23,083 bases of DNA, from positions 1-23,083 of the forward strand of contig NZ_SAUH01000002.1 in NCBI RefSeq assembly GCF_004193175.1, in the 5' to 3' direction. The notes under the pieces are model-generated. The model saw only the letters and a program-made list of their open reading frames with translations, was not told the DNA's origin and ran no database searches. The stretch is from Streptomyces sp. RFCAC02. Its GTDB lineage: Bacteria > Actinomycetota > Actinomycetes > Streptomycetales > Streptomycetaceae. Positions within the stretch are counted from its first letter, which is position 1, and each line of letters opens with the position of its first letter. Of the stretch, positions 1 through 10,539 are shown one piece after another. The position numbers were made by a program, and so were the translations under genes.

Positions 1-9
1 CCTCGCGGG
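1..9. other. cos: cosN right half-site with the last bases of the left cohesive end
   Basis: The window opens with CCT followed by CGCGGG. In lambda the 12-nt 5' extension ends in ...GACCT and is followed directly by CGCGGG, so the first three bases are the end of the cohesive end and the rest is the right half of the terminase nicking site cosN. The first nine bases of the lambda genome are missing from the window. cosN is where gpA introduces staggered nicks to make and resolve the 12-nt overhangs. The start fits a linear packaged molecule that lost a few terminal bases, but the window alone cannot exclude a cut from a longer sequence. Confidence 0.85.
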
Positions 10-43
10 TTTTCGCTATTTATGAAAATTTTCCGGTTTAAGG

Positions 44-156
44 CGTTTCCGTTCTTCTTCGTCATAACTTAATGTTTTTATTTAAAATACCCTCTGAAAA
101 GAAAGGAAACGACAGGTGCTGAAAGCGAGCTTTTTGGCCTCTGTCGTTTCCTTTCT
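44..156. promoter_or_regulatory. cosB: cosB: terminase (gpNu1) binding region with R3, R2 and R1
   Basis: Three copies of the gpNu1-binding element are visible. R3 is CGTTTCCGTTCT at 44-55. R2 is on the opposite strand at 100-111 (AGAAAGGAAACG, reverse complement CGTTTCCTTTCT). R1 is CGTTTCCTTTCT at 145-156. R2 and R1 form a perfect 16-bp inverted repeat (100-115 against 141-156) around a 25-nt spacer. Between R3 and R2 lies an AT-rich tract (about 62-92) where the lambda IHF site I1 is known to lie. IHF bending brings the R sites together so the small terminase subunit can anchor the holoenzyme before cosN cutting. Compared with the reference I remember, one G of a GG pair is missing in the R2-R1 spacer near 128-130. 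Confidence 0.85.
62..92. promoter_or_regulatory. AT-rich IHF (I1) region of cosB
   Basis: This is a strongly AT-rich stretch between R3 and R2, with T-runs and a TTTAAAAT core. In lambda the IHF site I1 of cosB lies here and bends DNA so that gpNu1 dimers can contact R3 and R2 together. I place it by position and composition. A precise match to the IHF consensus is not obvious by eye, so the boundaries are approximate. Confidence 0.5.
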
Positions 157-180
157 CTGTTTTTGTCCGTGGAATGAACA

Positions 181-700
181 ATGGAAGTCAACAAAAAGCA
201 GCTGGCTGACATTTTCGGTGCGAGTATCCGTACCATTCAGAACTGGCAGGAACAGGGAATGCCCGTTCTGCGAGGCGGTGGCAAGGGTAATGAGGTGCTT
301 TATGACTCTGCCGCCGTCATAAAATGGTATGCCGAAAGGGATGCTGAAATTGAGAACGAAAAGCTGCGCCGGGAGGTTGAAGAACTGCGGCAGGCCAGCG
401 AGGCAGATCTCCAGCCAGGAACTATTGAGTACGAACGCCATCGACTTACGCGTGCGCAGGCCGACGCACAGGAACTGAAGAATGCCAGAGACTCCGCTGA
501 AGTGGTGGAAACCGCATTCTGTACTTTCGTGCTGTCGCGGATCGCAGGTGAAATTGCCAGTATTCTCGACGGGCTCCCCCTGTCGGTGCAGCGGCGTTTT
601 CCGGAACTGGAAAACCGACATGTTGATTTCCTGAAACGGGATATCATCAAAGCCATGAACAAAGCAGCCGCGCTGGATGAACTGATACCGGGGTTGCTGA

Positions 701-726
<26 letters not shown>
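181..726 (+). CDS. nu1: Terminase small subunit gpNu1
   Basis: This 181-residue protein matches lambda gpNu1 in length and sequence. It is the DNA-recognition subunit of terminase: dimers bind the R sites of cosB just upstream and recruit gpA to cosN. Residues 1 to about 68 form a winged helix-turn-helix domain (KKQLADIFGASIRTIQNW is the recognition region). A glycine-rich GGGKGNE segment around K35 has been discussed as a deviant nucleotide-binding loop. A charged, probably coiled-coil stretch from about 55 to 75 mediates self-assembly, and the C-terminal part binds gpA. The ATG directly follows the cos region and gives the known length. The 3' end overlaps gene A by 26 bases, which suggests translational coupling. 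Confidence 0.97.
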
Positions 727-4407
<3,681 letters not shown>

Positions 4408-4427
<20 letters not shown>

Positions 4428-5727
4428 TCTCCCGCATATTGCCAGCATGGCCTTTAATGAGCCGCTGATGCTTGAACCCGCCTATGCGCGGGTTTTCTTT
4501 TGTGCGCTTGCAGGCCAGCTTGGGATCAGCAGCCTGACGGATGCGGTGTCCGGCGACAGCCTGACTGCCCAGGAGGCACTCGCGACGCTGGCATTATCCG
4601 GTGATGATGACGGACCACGACAGGCCCGCAGTTATCAGGTCATGAACGGCATCGCCGTGCTGCCGGTGTCCGGCACGCTGGTCAGCCGGACGCGGGCGCT
4701 GCAGCCGTACTCGGGGATGACCGGTTACAACGGCATTATCGCCCGTCTGCAACAGGCTGCCAGCGATCCGATGGTGGACGGCATTCTGCTCGATATGGAC
4801 ACGCCCGGCGGGATGGTGGCGGGGGCATTTGACTGCGCTGACATCATCGCCCGTGTGCGTGACATAAAACCGGTATGGGCGCTTGCCAACGACATGAACT
4901 GCAGTGCAGGTCAGTTGCTTGCCAGTGCCGCCTCCCGGCGTCTGGTCACGCAGACCGCCCGGACAGGCTCCATCGGCGTCATGATGGCTCACAGTAATTA
5001 CGGTGCTGCGCTGGAGAAACAGGGTGTGGAAATCACGCTGATTTACAGCGGCAGCCATAAGGTGGATGGCAACCCCTACAGCCATCTTCCGGATGACGTC
5101 CGGGAGACACTGCAGTCCCGGATGGACGCAACCCGCCAGATGTTTGCGCAGAAGGTGTCGGCATATACCGGCCTGTCCGTGCAGGTTGTGCTGGATACCG
5201 AGGCTGCAGTGTACAGCGGTCAGGAGGCCATTGATGCCGGACTGGCTGATGAACTTGTTAACAGCACCGATGCGATCACCGTCATGCGTGATGCACTGGA
5301 TGCACGTAAATCCCGTCTCTCAGGAGGGCGAATGACCAAAGAGACTCAATCAACAACTGTTTCAGCCACTGCTTCGCAGGCTGACGTTACTGACGTGGTG
5401 CCAGCGACGGAGGGCGAGAACGCCAGCGCGGCGCAGCCGGACGTGAACGCGCAGATCACCGCAGCGGTTGCGGCAGAAAACAGCCGCATTATGGGGATCC
5501 TCAACTGTGAGGAGGCTCACGGACGCGAAGAACAGGCACGCGTGCTGGCAGAAACCCCCGGTATGACCGTGAAAACGGCCCGCCGCATTCTGGCCGCAGC
5601 ACCACAGAGTGCACAGGCGCGCAGTGACACTGCGCTGGATCGTCTGATGCAGGGGGCACCGGCACCGCTGGCTGCAGGTAACCCGGCATCTGATGCCGTT
5701 AACGATTTGCTGAACACACCAGTGTAA
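4408..5727 (+). CDS. C: Prohead protease gpC (S49 family), nested scaffold at C-terminus
   Basis: With the GTG start at 4408 the protein is 439 residues, the lambda gpC length. A strong GAGGAGGAG Shine-Dalgarno sequence lies just ahead, which decides this start over in-frame upstream ATGs inside B. It is a minor capsid protein and serine protease of the SppA/S49 family that processes scaffold, portal and itself in the prohead. The Ser-Lys dyad is visible: Ser166 in DMNCSAGQ and Lys218 in GSHKVDG. A TPGG turn near residues 132-135 is typical of the family. About the last 200 residues are the same frame as the scaffold Nu3, so scaffold and protease share a tail and are incorporated together. 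The 20-base overlap with B suggests coupled translation. Confidence 0.96.
5122..5727 (+). CDS. nu3: Head scaffolding protein Nu3 (in-frame internal start in C)
   Basis: This is an internal, in-frame ATG within C giving a 201-residue product identical to the C-terminal part of gpC. In lambda, Nu3 is the scaffold around which gpE assembles; it is then removed by the C protease, leaving an empty prohead. The sequence is Ala/Gln/Glu-rich, with helix-forming segments (for example NAQITAAVAAENSRIM and the region around ARRILAAAPQ). The predicted start (MDATRQMFAQ) is the conventional one. There is no strong Shine-Dalgarno sequence directly before it, so the exact initiation codon is less certain than the existence of the product. 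Confidence 0.88.
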   Translation: MDATRQMFAQKVSAYTGLSVQVVLDTEAAVYSGQEAIDAGLADELVNSTDAITVMRDALDARKSRLSGGRMTKETQSTTVSATASQADVTDVVPATEGENASAAQPDVNAQITAAVAAENSRIMGILNCEEAHGREEQARVLAETPGMTVKTARRILAAAPQSAQARSDTALDRLMQGAPAPLAAGNPASDAVNDLLNTPV

Positions 5728-5736
5728 GGGATGTTT

Positions 5737-6069
5737 ATGACGAGCAAAGAAACCTTTACCCATTACCAGCCGCAGGGCAACAGTGACCCGGCTCATACCG
5801 CAACCGCGCCCGGCGGATTGAGTGCGAAAGCGCCTGCAATGACCCCGCTGATGCTGGACACCTCCAGCCGTAAGCTGGTTGCGTGGGATGGCACCACCGA
5901 CGGTGCTGCCGTTGGCATTCTTGCGGTTGCTGCTGACCAGACCAGCACCACGCTGACGTTCTACAAGTCCGGCACGTTCCGTTATGAGGATGTGCTCTGG
6001 CCGGAGGCTGCCAGCGACGAGACGAAAAAACGGACCGCGTTTGCCGGAACGGCAATCAGCATCGTTTAA
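5737..6069 (+). CDS. D: Capsid decoration protein gpD
   Basis: This 110-residue protein is identical to lambda gpD ([15 protein letters not shown]...). Trimers of gpD bind the three-fold positions of the expanded capsid and lock it against the pressure of packaged DNA; lambda deletion genomes can survive without it. The N-terminal arm is disordered and rich in Thr/Pro/Ala, followed by a compact beta-rich domain ([20 protein letters not shown], then the [15 protein letters not shown] strands). An upstream in-frame ATG at 5731 exists, but the AAGGGA Shine-Dalgarno sequence and the known N-terminus favour 5737. It is followed by a hairpin with a T-run before E. Confidence 0.97.
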
Positions 6070-6087
6070 CTTTACCCTTCATCACTA

Positions 6088-6112
6088 AAGGCCGCCTGTG
6101 CGGCTTTTTTTA
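6088..6112 (+). terminator. Hairpin plus T-run between D and E
   Basis: GCCGC (6091-6095), loop CTGT and GCGGC (6100-6104) form a short GC-rich stem followed by a run of seven T. This has the form of an intrinsic terminator. Late transcription in lambda is antiterminated by Q, so read-through into E is expected. The hairpin may instead act as a partial terminator, or as mRNA structure balancing D and E output. Confidence 0.6.
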
Positions 6113-6124
6113 CGGGATTTTTTT

Positions 6125-7150
6125 ATGTCGATGTACACAACCGCCCAACTGCTGGCGGCAAATGAGCAGAAATTTAAGTTTGATCCGCTGTTTCTGCGTC
6201 TCTTTTTCCGTGAGAGCTATCCCTTCACCACGGAGAAAGTCTATCTCTCACAAATTCCGGGACTGGTAAACATGGCGCTGTACGTTTCGCCGATTGTTTC
6301 CGGTGAGGTTATCCGTTCCCGTGGCGGCTCCACCTCTGAATTTACGCCGGGATATGTCAAGCCGAAGCATGAAGTGAATCCGCAGATGACCCTGCGTCGC
6401 CTGCCGGATGAAGATCCGCAGAATCTGGCGGACCCGGCTTACCGCCGCCGTCGCATCATCATGCAGAACATGCGTGACGAAGAGCTGGCCATTGCTCAGG
6501 TCGAAGAGATGCAGGCAGTTTCTGCCGTGCTTAAGGGCAAATACACCATGACCGGTGAAGCCTTCGATCCGGTTGAGGTGGATATGGGCCGCAGTGAGGA
6601 GAATAACATCACGCAGTCCGGCGGCACGGAGTGGAGCAAGCGTGACAAGTCCACGTATGACCCGACCGACGATATCGAAGCCTACGCGCTGAACGCCAGC
6701 GGTGTGGTGAATATCATCGTGTTCGATCCGAAAGGCTGGGCGCTGTTCCGTTCCTTCAAAGCCGTCAAGGAGAAGCTGGATACCCGTCGTGGCTCTAATT
6801 CCGAGCTGGAGACAGCGGTGAAAGACCTGGGCAAAGCGGTGTCCTATAAGGGGATGTATGGCGATGTGGCCATCGTCGTGTATTCCGGACAGTACGTGGA
6901 AAACGGCGTCAAAAAGAACTTCCTGCCGGACAACACGATGGTGCTGGGGAACACTCAGGCACGCGGTCTGCGCACCTATGGCTGCATTCAGGATGCGGAC
7001 GCACAGCGCGAAGGCATTAACGCCTCTGCCCGTTACCCGAAAAACTGGGTGACCACCGGCGATCCGGCGCGTGAGTTCACCATGATTCAGTCAGCACCGC
7101 TGATGCTGCTGGCTGACCCTGATGAGTTCGTGTCCGTACAACTGGCGTAA
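6125..7150 (+). CDS. E: Major capsid protein gpE
   Basis: At 341 residues (MSMYTTAQLLAANEQKF...) this equals lambda gpE, an HK97-fold major capsid protein. About 415 copies form the T=7 icosahedral shell around the Nu3 scaffold. Expansion during packaging creates the gpD binding sites. Typical elements are the N-terminal arm, the Gly/Thr-rich extended loop region with VDMGRSEENNITQSGG, and a C-terminal A-domain with ARYPKNWVTTGDPA. An upstream in-frame ATG inside the D-E hairpin region (6098) would add nine residues and is rejected. The gene is isolated from its neighbours by hairpins on both sides. Confidence 0.97.
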   Translation: MSMYTTAQLLAANEQKFKFDPLFLRLFFRESYPFTTEKVYLSQIPGLVNMALYVSPIVSGEVIRSRGGSTSEFTPGYVKPKHEVNPQMTLRRLPDEDPQNLADPAYRRRRIIMQNMRDEELAIAQVEEMQAVSAVLKGKYTMTGEAFDPVEVDMGRSEENNITQSGGTEWSKRDKSTYDPTDDIEAYALNASGVVNIIVFDPKGWALFRSFKAVKEKLDTRRGSNSELETAVKDLGKAVSYKGMYGDVAIVVYSGQYVENGVKKNFLPDNTMVLGNTQARGLRTYGCIQDADAQREGINASARYPKNWVTTGDPAREFTMIQSAPLMLLADPDEFVSVQLA

Positions 7151-7152
7151 TC

Positions 7153-7170
7153 ATGGCCCTTCGGGGCCAT
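7153..7170 (+). terminator. Stable UUCG hairpin after E
   Basis: ATGGCCC (7153-7159), loop TTCG and GGGCCAT (7164-7170) form a perfect 7-bp stem with an extra-stable UUCG tetraloop, two bases after the E stop codon. The following TGTTT is only a poor T-run. It may act as a weak terminator or as a 3' barrier protecting the abundant capsid mRNA. This function is inferred, not shown. Confidence 0.5.
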
Positions 7171-7191
7171 TGTTTCTCTGTGGAGGAGTCC

Positions 7192-7590
7192 ATGACGAAA
7201 GATGAACTGATTGCCCGTCTCCGCTCGCTGGGTGAACAACTGAACCGTGATGTCAGCCTGACGGGGACGAAAGAAGAACTGGCGCTCCGTGTGGCAGAGC
7301 TGAAAGAGGAGCTTGATGACACGGATGAAACTGCCGGTCAGGACACCCCTCTCAGCCGGGAAAATGTGCTGACCGGACATGAAAATGAGGTGGGATCAGC
7401 GCAGCCGGATACCGTGATTCTGGATACGTCTGAACTGGTCACGGTCGTGGCACTGGTGAAGCTGCATACTGATGCACTTCACGCCACGCGGGATGAACCT
7501 GTGGCATTTGTGCTGCCGGGAACGGCGTTTCGTGTCTCTGCCGGTGTGGCAGCCGAAATGACAGAGCGCGGCCTGGCCAGAATGCAATAA
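7192..7590 (+). CDS. FI: DNA packaging / head maturation protein gpFI
   Basis: This 132-residue protein matches lambda gpFI. gpFI stimulates packaging by increasing productive contacts between the terminase-DNA complex and the prohead; it is needed for efficient, not absolute, packaging. The N-terminal half is very acidic and helical (EELALRVAELKEELDDTDE, residues about 26-44). The C-terminal half is a small globular domain (PVAFVLPGTAFRVSAGVAAEMTERG) thought to bind the capsid. The ATG at 7192 follows a GGAGGAG Shine-Dalgarno sequence, so the upstream ATG at 7153 in the hairpin is rejected. Confidence 0.95.
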   Translation: MTKDELIARLRSLGEQLNRDVSLTGTKEELALRVAELKEELDDTDETAGQDTPLSRENVLTGHENEVGSAQPDTVILDTSELVTVVALVKLHTDALHATRDEPVAFVLPGTAFRVSAGVAAEMTERGLARMQ

Positions 7591-7601
7591 CGGGAGGCGC
7601 T

Positions 7602-7955
7602 GTGGCTGATTTCGATAACCTGTTCGATGCTGCCATTGCCCGCGCCGATGAAACGATACGCGGGTACATGGGAACGTCAGCCACCATTACATCCGGTGAG
7701 CAGTCAGGTGCGGTGATACGTGGTGTTTTTGATGACCCTGAAAATATCAGCTATGCCGGACAGGGCGTGCGCGTTGAAGGCTCCAGCCCGTCCCTGTTTG
7801 TCCGGACTGATGAGGTGCGGCAGCTGCGGCGTGGAGACACGCTGACCATCGGTGAGGAAAATTTCTGGGTAGATCGGGTTTCGCCGGATGATGGCGGAAG
7901 TTGTCATCTCTGGCTTGGACGGGGCGTACCGCCTGCCGTTAACCGTCGCCGCTGA
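7602..7955 (+). CDS. FII: Head-tail connector gpFII
   Basis: This 117-residue protein begins at a GTG preceded by GGGAGG, as in lambda gpFII. It is the last protein added to the filled head. It binds gpW at the portal vertex and forms the surface to which the completed tail attaches. The protein has a disordered N-terminus and a beta-barrel core (residues about 25-105) with TLTIGEENFWVDRVSPDDGG. It lies 11 bases after FI and 11 bases before Z, all in one transcript. Confidence 0.95.
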   Translation: MADFDNLFDAAIARADETIRGYMGTSATITSGEQSGAVIRGVFDDPENISYAGQGVRVEGSSPSLFVRTDEVRQLRRGDTLTIGEENFWVDRVSPDDGGSCHLWLGRGVPPAVNRRR

Positions 7956-7966
7956 AAGGGGGATGT

Positions 7967-8545
7967 ATGGCCATAAAAGGTCTTGAGCAGGCCGTTGAAA
8001 ACCTCAGCCGTATCAGCAAAACGGCGGTGCCTGGTGCCGCCGCAATGGCCATTAACCGCGTTGCTTCATCCGCGATATCGCAGTCGGCGTCACAGGTTGC
8101 CCGTGAGACAAAGGTACGCCGGAAACTGGTAAAGGAAAGGGCCAGGCTGAAAAGGGCCACGGTCAAAAATCCGCAGGCCAGAATCAAAGTTAACCGGGGG
8201 GATTTGCCCGTAATCAAGCTGGGTAATGCGCGGGTTGTCCTTTCGCGCCGCAGGCGTCGTAAAAAGGGGCAGCGTTCATCCCTGAAAGGTGGCGGCAGCG
8301 TGCTTGTGGTGGGTAACCGTCGTATTCCCGGCGCGTTTATTCAGCAACTGAAAAATGGCCGGTGGCATGTCATGCAGCGTGTGGCTGGGAAAAACCGTTA
8401 CCCCATTGATGTGGTGAAAATCCCGATGGCGGTGCCGCTGACCACGGCGTTTAAACAAAATATTGAGCGGATACGGCGTGAACGTCTTCCGAAAGAGCTG
8501 GGCTATGCGCTGCAGCATCAACTGAGGATGGTAATAAAGCGATGA
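7967..8545 (+). CDS. Z: Tail completion protein gpZ
   Basis: At 192 residues this matches lambda gpZ. gpZ acts late in tail maturation. Without it, particles look complete but DNA is poorly positioned and the phage is barely infectious, because the DNA end does not enter the top of the tail. The protein is very basic, with RKLVKERARLKRATVK (about residues 49-64) and a run of Arg/Lys near residue 90 (SRRRRRKKGQR), consistent with contact to DNA. Its stop overlaps the U start by ATGA (8542-8545). Confidence 0.95.
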   Translation: MAIKGLEQAVENLSRISKTAVPGAAAMAINRVASSAISQSASQVARETKVRRKLVKERARLKRATVKNPQARIKVNRGDLPVIKLGNARVVLSRRRRRKKGQRSSLKGGGSVLVVGNRRIPGAFIQQLKNGRWHVMQRVAGKNRYPIDVVKIPMAVPLTTAFKQNIERIRRERLPKELGYALQHQLRMVIKR

Positions 8546-8937
8546 AACATACTGAACTCCGTGCAGCCGTACTGGATGCACTGGAGAAGCATGACACCGG
8601 GGCGACGTTTTTTGATGGTCGCCCCGCTGTTTTTGATGAGGCGGATTTTCCGGCAGTTGCCGTTTATCTCACCGGCGCTGAATACACGGGCGAAGAGCTG
8701 GACAGCGATACCTGGCAGGCGGAGCTGCATATCGAAGTTTTCCTGCCTGCTCAGGTGCCGGATTCAGAGCTGGATGCGTGGATGGAGTCCCGGATTTATC
8801 CGGTGATGAGCGATATCCCGGCACTGTCAGATTTGATCACCAGTATGGTGGCCAGCGGCTATGACTACCGGCGCGACGATGATGCGGGCTTGTGGAGTTC
8901 AGCCGATCTGACTTATGTCATTACCTATGAAATGTGA
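8542..8937 (+). CDS. U: Tail terminator protein gpU
   Basis: This 131-residue protein is identical in length to lambda gpU. A hexamer of gpU caps the growing tail tube when it reaches the end of the tape measure gpH; it stops further gpV addition and forms the interface to the head. The alpha/beta fold has acidic loops ([24 protein letters not shown]) thought to bind the metal that triggers hexamerisation. The start overlaps Z by ATGA. Confidence 0.96.
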
Positions 8938-8944
8938 GGACGCT

Positions 8945-9685
8945 ATGCCTGTACCAAATCCTACAATGCCGGTGAAAGGTGCCGGGACCACCCTGTGGGT
9001 TTATAAGGGGAGCGGTGACCCTTACGCGAATCCGCTTTCAGACGTTGACTGGTCGCGTCTGGCAAAAGTTAAAGACCTGACGCCCGGCGAACTGACCGCT
9101 GAGTCCTATGACGACAGCTATCTCGATGATGAAGATGCAGACTGGACTGCGACCGGGCAGGGGCAGAAATCTGCCGGAGATACCAGCTTCACGCTGGCGT
9201 GGATGCCCGGAGAGCAGGGGCAGCAGGCGCTGCTGGCGTGGTTTAATGAAGGCGATACCCGTGCCTATAAAATCCGCTTCCCGAACGGCACGGTCGATGT
9301 GTTCCGTGGCTGGGTCAGCAGTATCGGTAAGGCGGTGACGGCGAAGGAAGTGATCACCCGCACGGTGAAAGTCACCAATGTGGGACGTCCGTCGATGGCA
9401 GAAGATCGCAGCACGGTAACAGCGGCAACCGGCATGACCGTGACGCCTGCCAGCACCTCGGTGGTGAAAGGGCAGAGCACCACGCTGACCGTGGCCTTCC
9501 AGCCGGAGGGCGTAACCGACAAGAGCTTTCGTGCGGTGTCTGCGGATAAAACAAAAGCCACCGTGTCGGTCAGTGGTATGACCATCACCGTGAACGGCGT
9601 TGCTGCAGGCAAGGTCAACATTCCGGTTGTATCCGGTAATGGTGAGTTTGCTGCGGTTGCAGAAATTACCGTCACCGCCAGTTAA
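8945..9685 (+). CDS. V: Major tail tube protein gpV
   Basis: This is 246 residues from ATG 8945 ([16 protein letters not shown]), the lambda gpV length. An in-frame ATG 30 bases earlier overlaps U and is rejected. gpV hexamers stack in about 32 rings to form the tail tube. Residues 1 to about 160 are the tube domain (beta-sandwich, with the polymerisation region around [19 protein letters not shown]). Residues about 163-246 form a separate bacterial Ig-like (Big_2) domain, with [18 protein letters not shown] and ending in VAEITVTAS, which is displayed on the outside of the tube. It is dispensable for assembly but improves infection or adhesion. Confidence 0.96.
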
Positions 9686-9700
9686 TCCGGAGAGTCAGCG

Positions 9701-10123
9701 ATGTTCCTGAAAACCGAATCATTTGAACATAACGGTGTGACCGTCACGCTTTCTGAACTGTCAGCCCTGCAGCGCATTGAGCATCTCGCCCTGATGAAAC
9801 GGCAGGCAGAACAGGCGGAGTCAGACAGCAACCGGAAGTTTACTGTGGAAGACGCCATCAGAACCGGCGCGTTTCTGGTGGCGATGTCCCTGTGGCATAA
9901 CCATCCGCAGAAGACGCAGATGCCGTCCATGAATGAAGCCGTTAAACAGATTGAGCAGGAAGTGCTTACCACCTGGCCCACGGAGGCAATTTCTCATGCT
10001 GAAAACGTGGTGTACCGGCTGTCTGGTATGTATGAGTTTGTGGTGAATAATGCCCCTGAACAGACAGAGGACGCCGGGCCCGCAGAGCCTGTTTCTGCGG
10101 GAAAGTGTTCGACGGTGAGCTGA
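9701..10123 (+). CDS. G: Tail assembly chaperone gpG
   Basis: This 140-residue product matches lambda gpG. It is made in excess over the frameshift product gpGT, and both are needed to assemble the tail on tape measure gpH but are absent from the finished tail. gpG coats gpH and keeps it soluble while the T part recruits gpV. The sequence is helical and acidic. A slippery heptamer GGGAAAG lies six codons before the stop (see separate entry); slipping back one base joins G to T. The G stop lies inside T. Confidence 0.96.
   Translation: MFLKTESFEHNGVTVTLSELSALQRIEHLALMKRQAEQAESDSNRKFTVEDAIRTGAFLVAMSLWHNHPQKTQMPSMNEAVKQIEQEVLTTWPTEAISHAENVVYRLSGMYEFVVNNAPEQTEDAGPAEPVSAGKCSTVS
10099..10105 (+). 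promoter_or_regulatory. Programmed -1 ribosomal frameshift site of G/T
   Basis: The heptamer G GGA AAG lies in the zero frame of G, with codons GGA at 10100-10102 and AAG at 10103-10105. A -1 slip re-pairs to GGG AAA, and decoding continues in the T frame at 10105 (GTG TTC). G contributes 135 codons and T 144, giving the known 279-residue gpGT. In lambda about 3-4% of ribosomes shift here, setting the G:GT ratio needed for tail assembly. The site is intact. Confidence 0.93.
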
Positions 10124-10539
10124 GTTTTGCCCTGAAACTGGCGCGTGAGATGGGGCGACCCGACTGGCGTGCCATGCTTGCCGGGATGTCATCCACGGAG
10201 TATGCCGACTGGCACCGCTTTTACAGTACCCATTATTTTCATGATGTTCTGCTGGATATGCACTTTTCCGGGCTGACGTACACCGTGCTCAGCCTGTTTT
10301 TCAGCGATCCGGATATGCATCCGCTGGATTTCAGTCTGCTGAACCGGCGCGAGGCTGACGAAGAGCCTGAAGATGATGTGCTGATGCAGAAAGCGGCAGG
10401 GCTTGCCGGAGGTGTCCGCTTTGGCCCGGACGGGAATGAAGTTATCCCCGCTTCCCCGGATGTGGCGGACATGACGGAGGATGACGTAATGCTGATGACA
10501 GTATCAGAAGGGATCGCAGGAGGAGTCCGGTATGGCTGA
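10105..10539 (+). CDS. T: Tail assembly chaperone T domain, expressed as gpGT
   Basis: This open frame of 144 codons overlaps the end of G in the -1 frame. It has no convincing Shine-Dalgarno sequence of its own and is translated in lambda as the C-terminal part of gpGT after frameshifting at 10099-10105. The T domain binds the major tail protein gpV and delivers it to the gpG-coated tape measure. The sequence is acidic toward the C-terminus (READEEPEDDVLMQK). A short motif is repeated near the end: AGLAGGVRFG and EGIAGGVRYG. It overlaps the start of H by eight bases. Confidence 0.94.
   Translation: MFDGELSFALKLAREMGRPDWRAMLAGMSSTEYADWHRFYSTHYFHDVLLDMHFSGLTYTVLSLFFSDPDMHPLDFSLLNRREADEEPEDDVLMQKAAGLAGGVRFGPDGNEVIPASPDVADMTEDDVMLMTVSEGIAGGVRYG

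Noticed and set aside
7439..7687. Antisense small frames opposite FI/FII
   Set aside because: No start signal, no recognisable product, and they fully overlap known genes.
8915..8944. Ten-residue N-terminal extension of V
   Set aside because: The ATG lies within the end of U; ATG 8945 gives the known gpV N-terminus and length.
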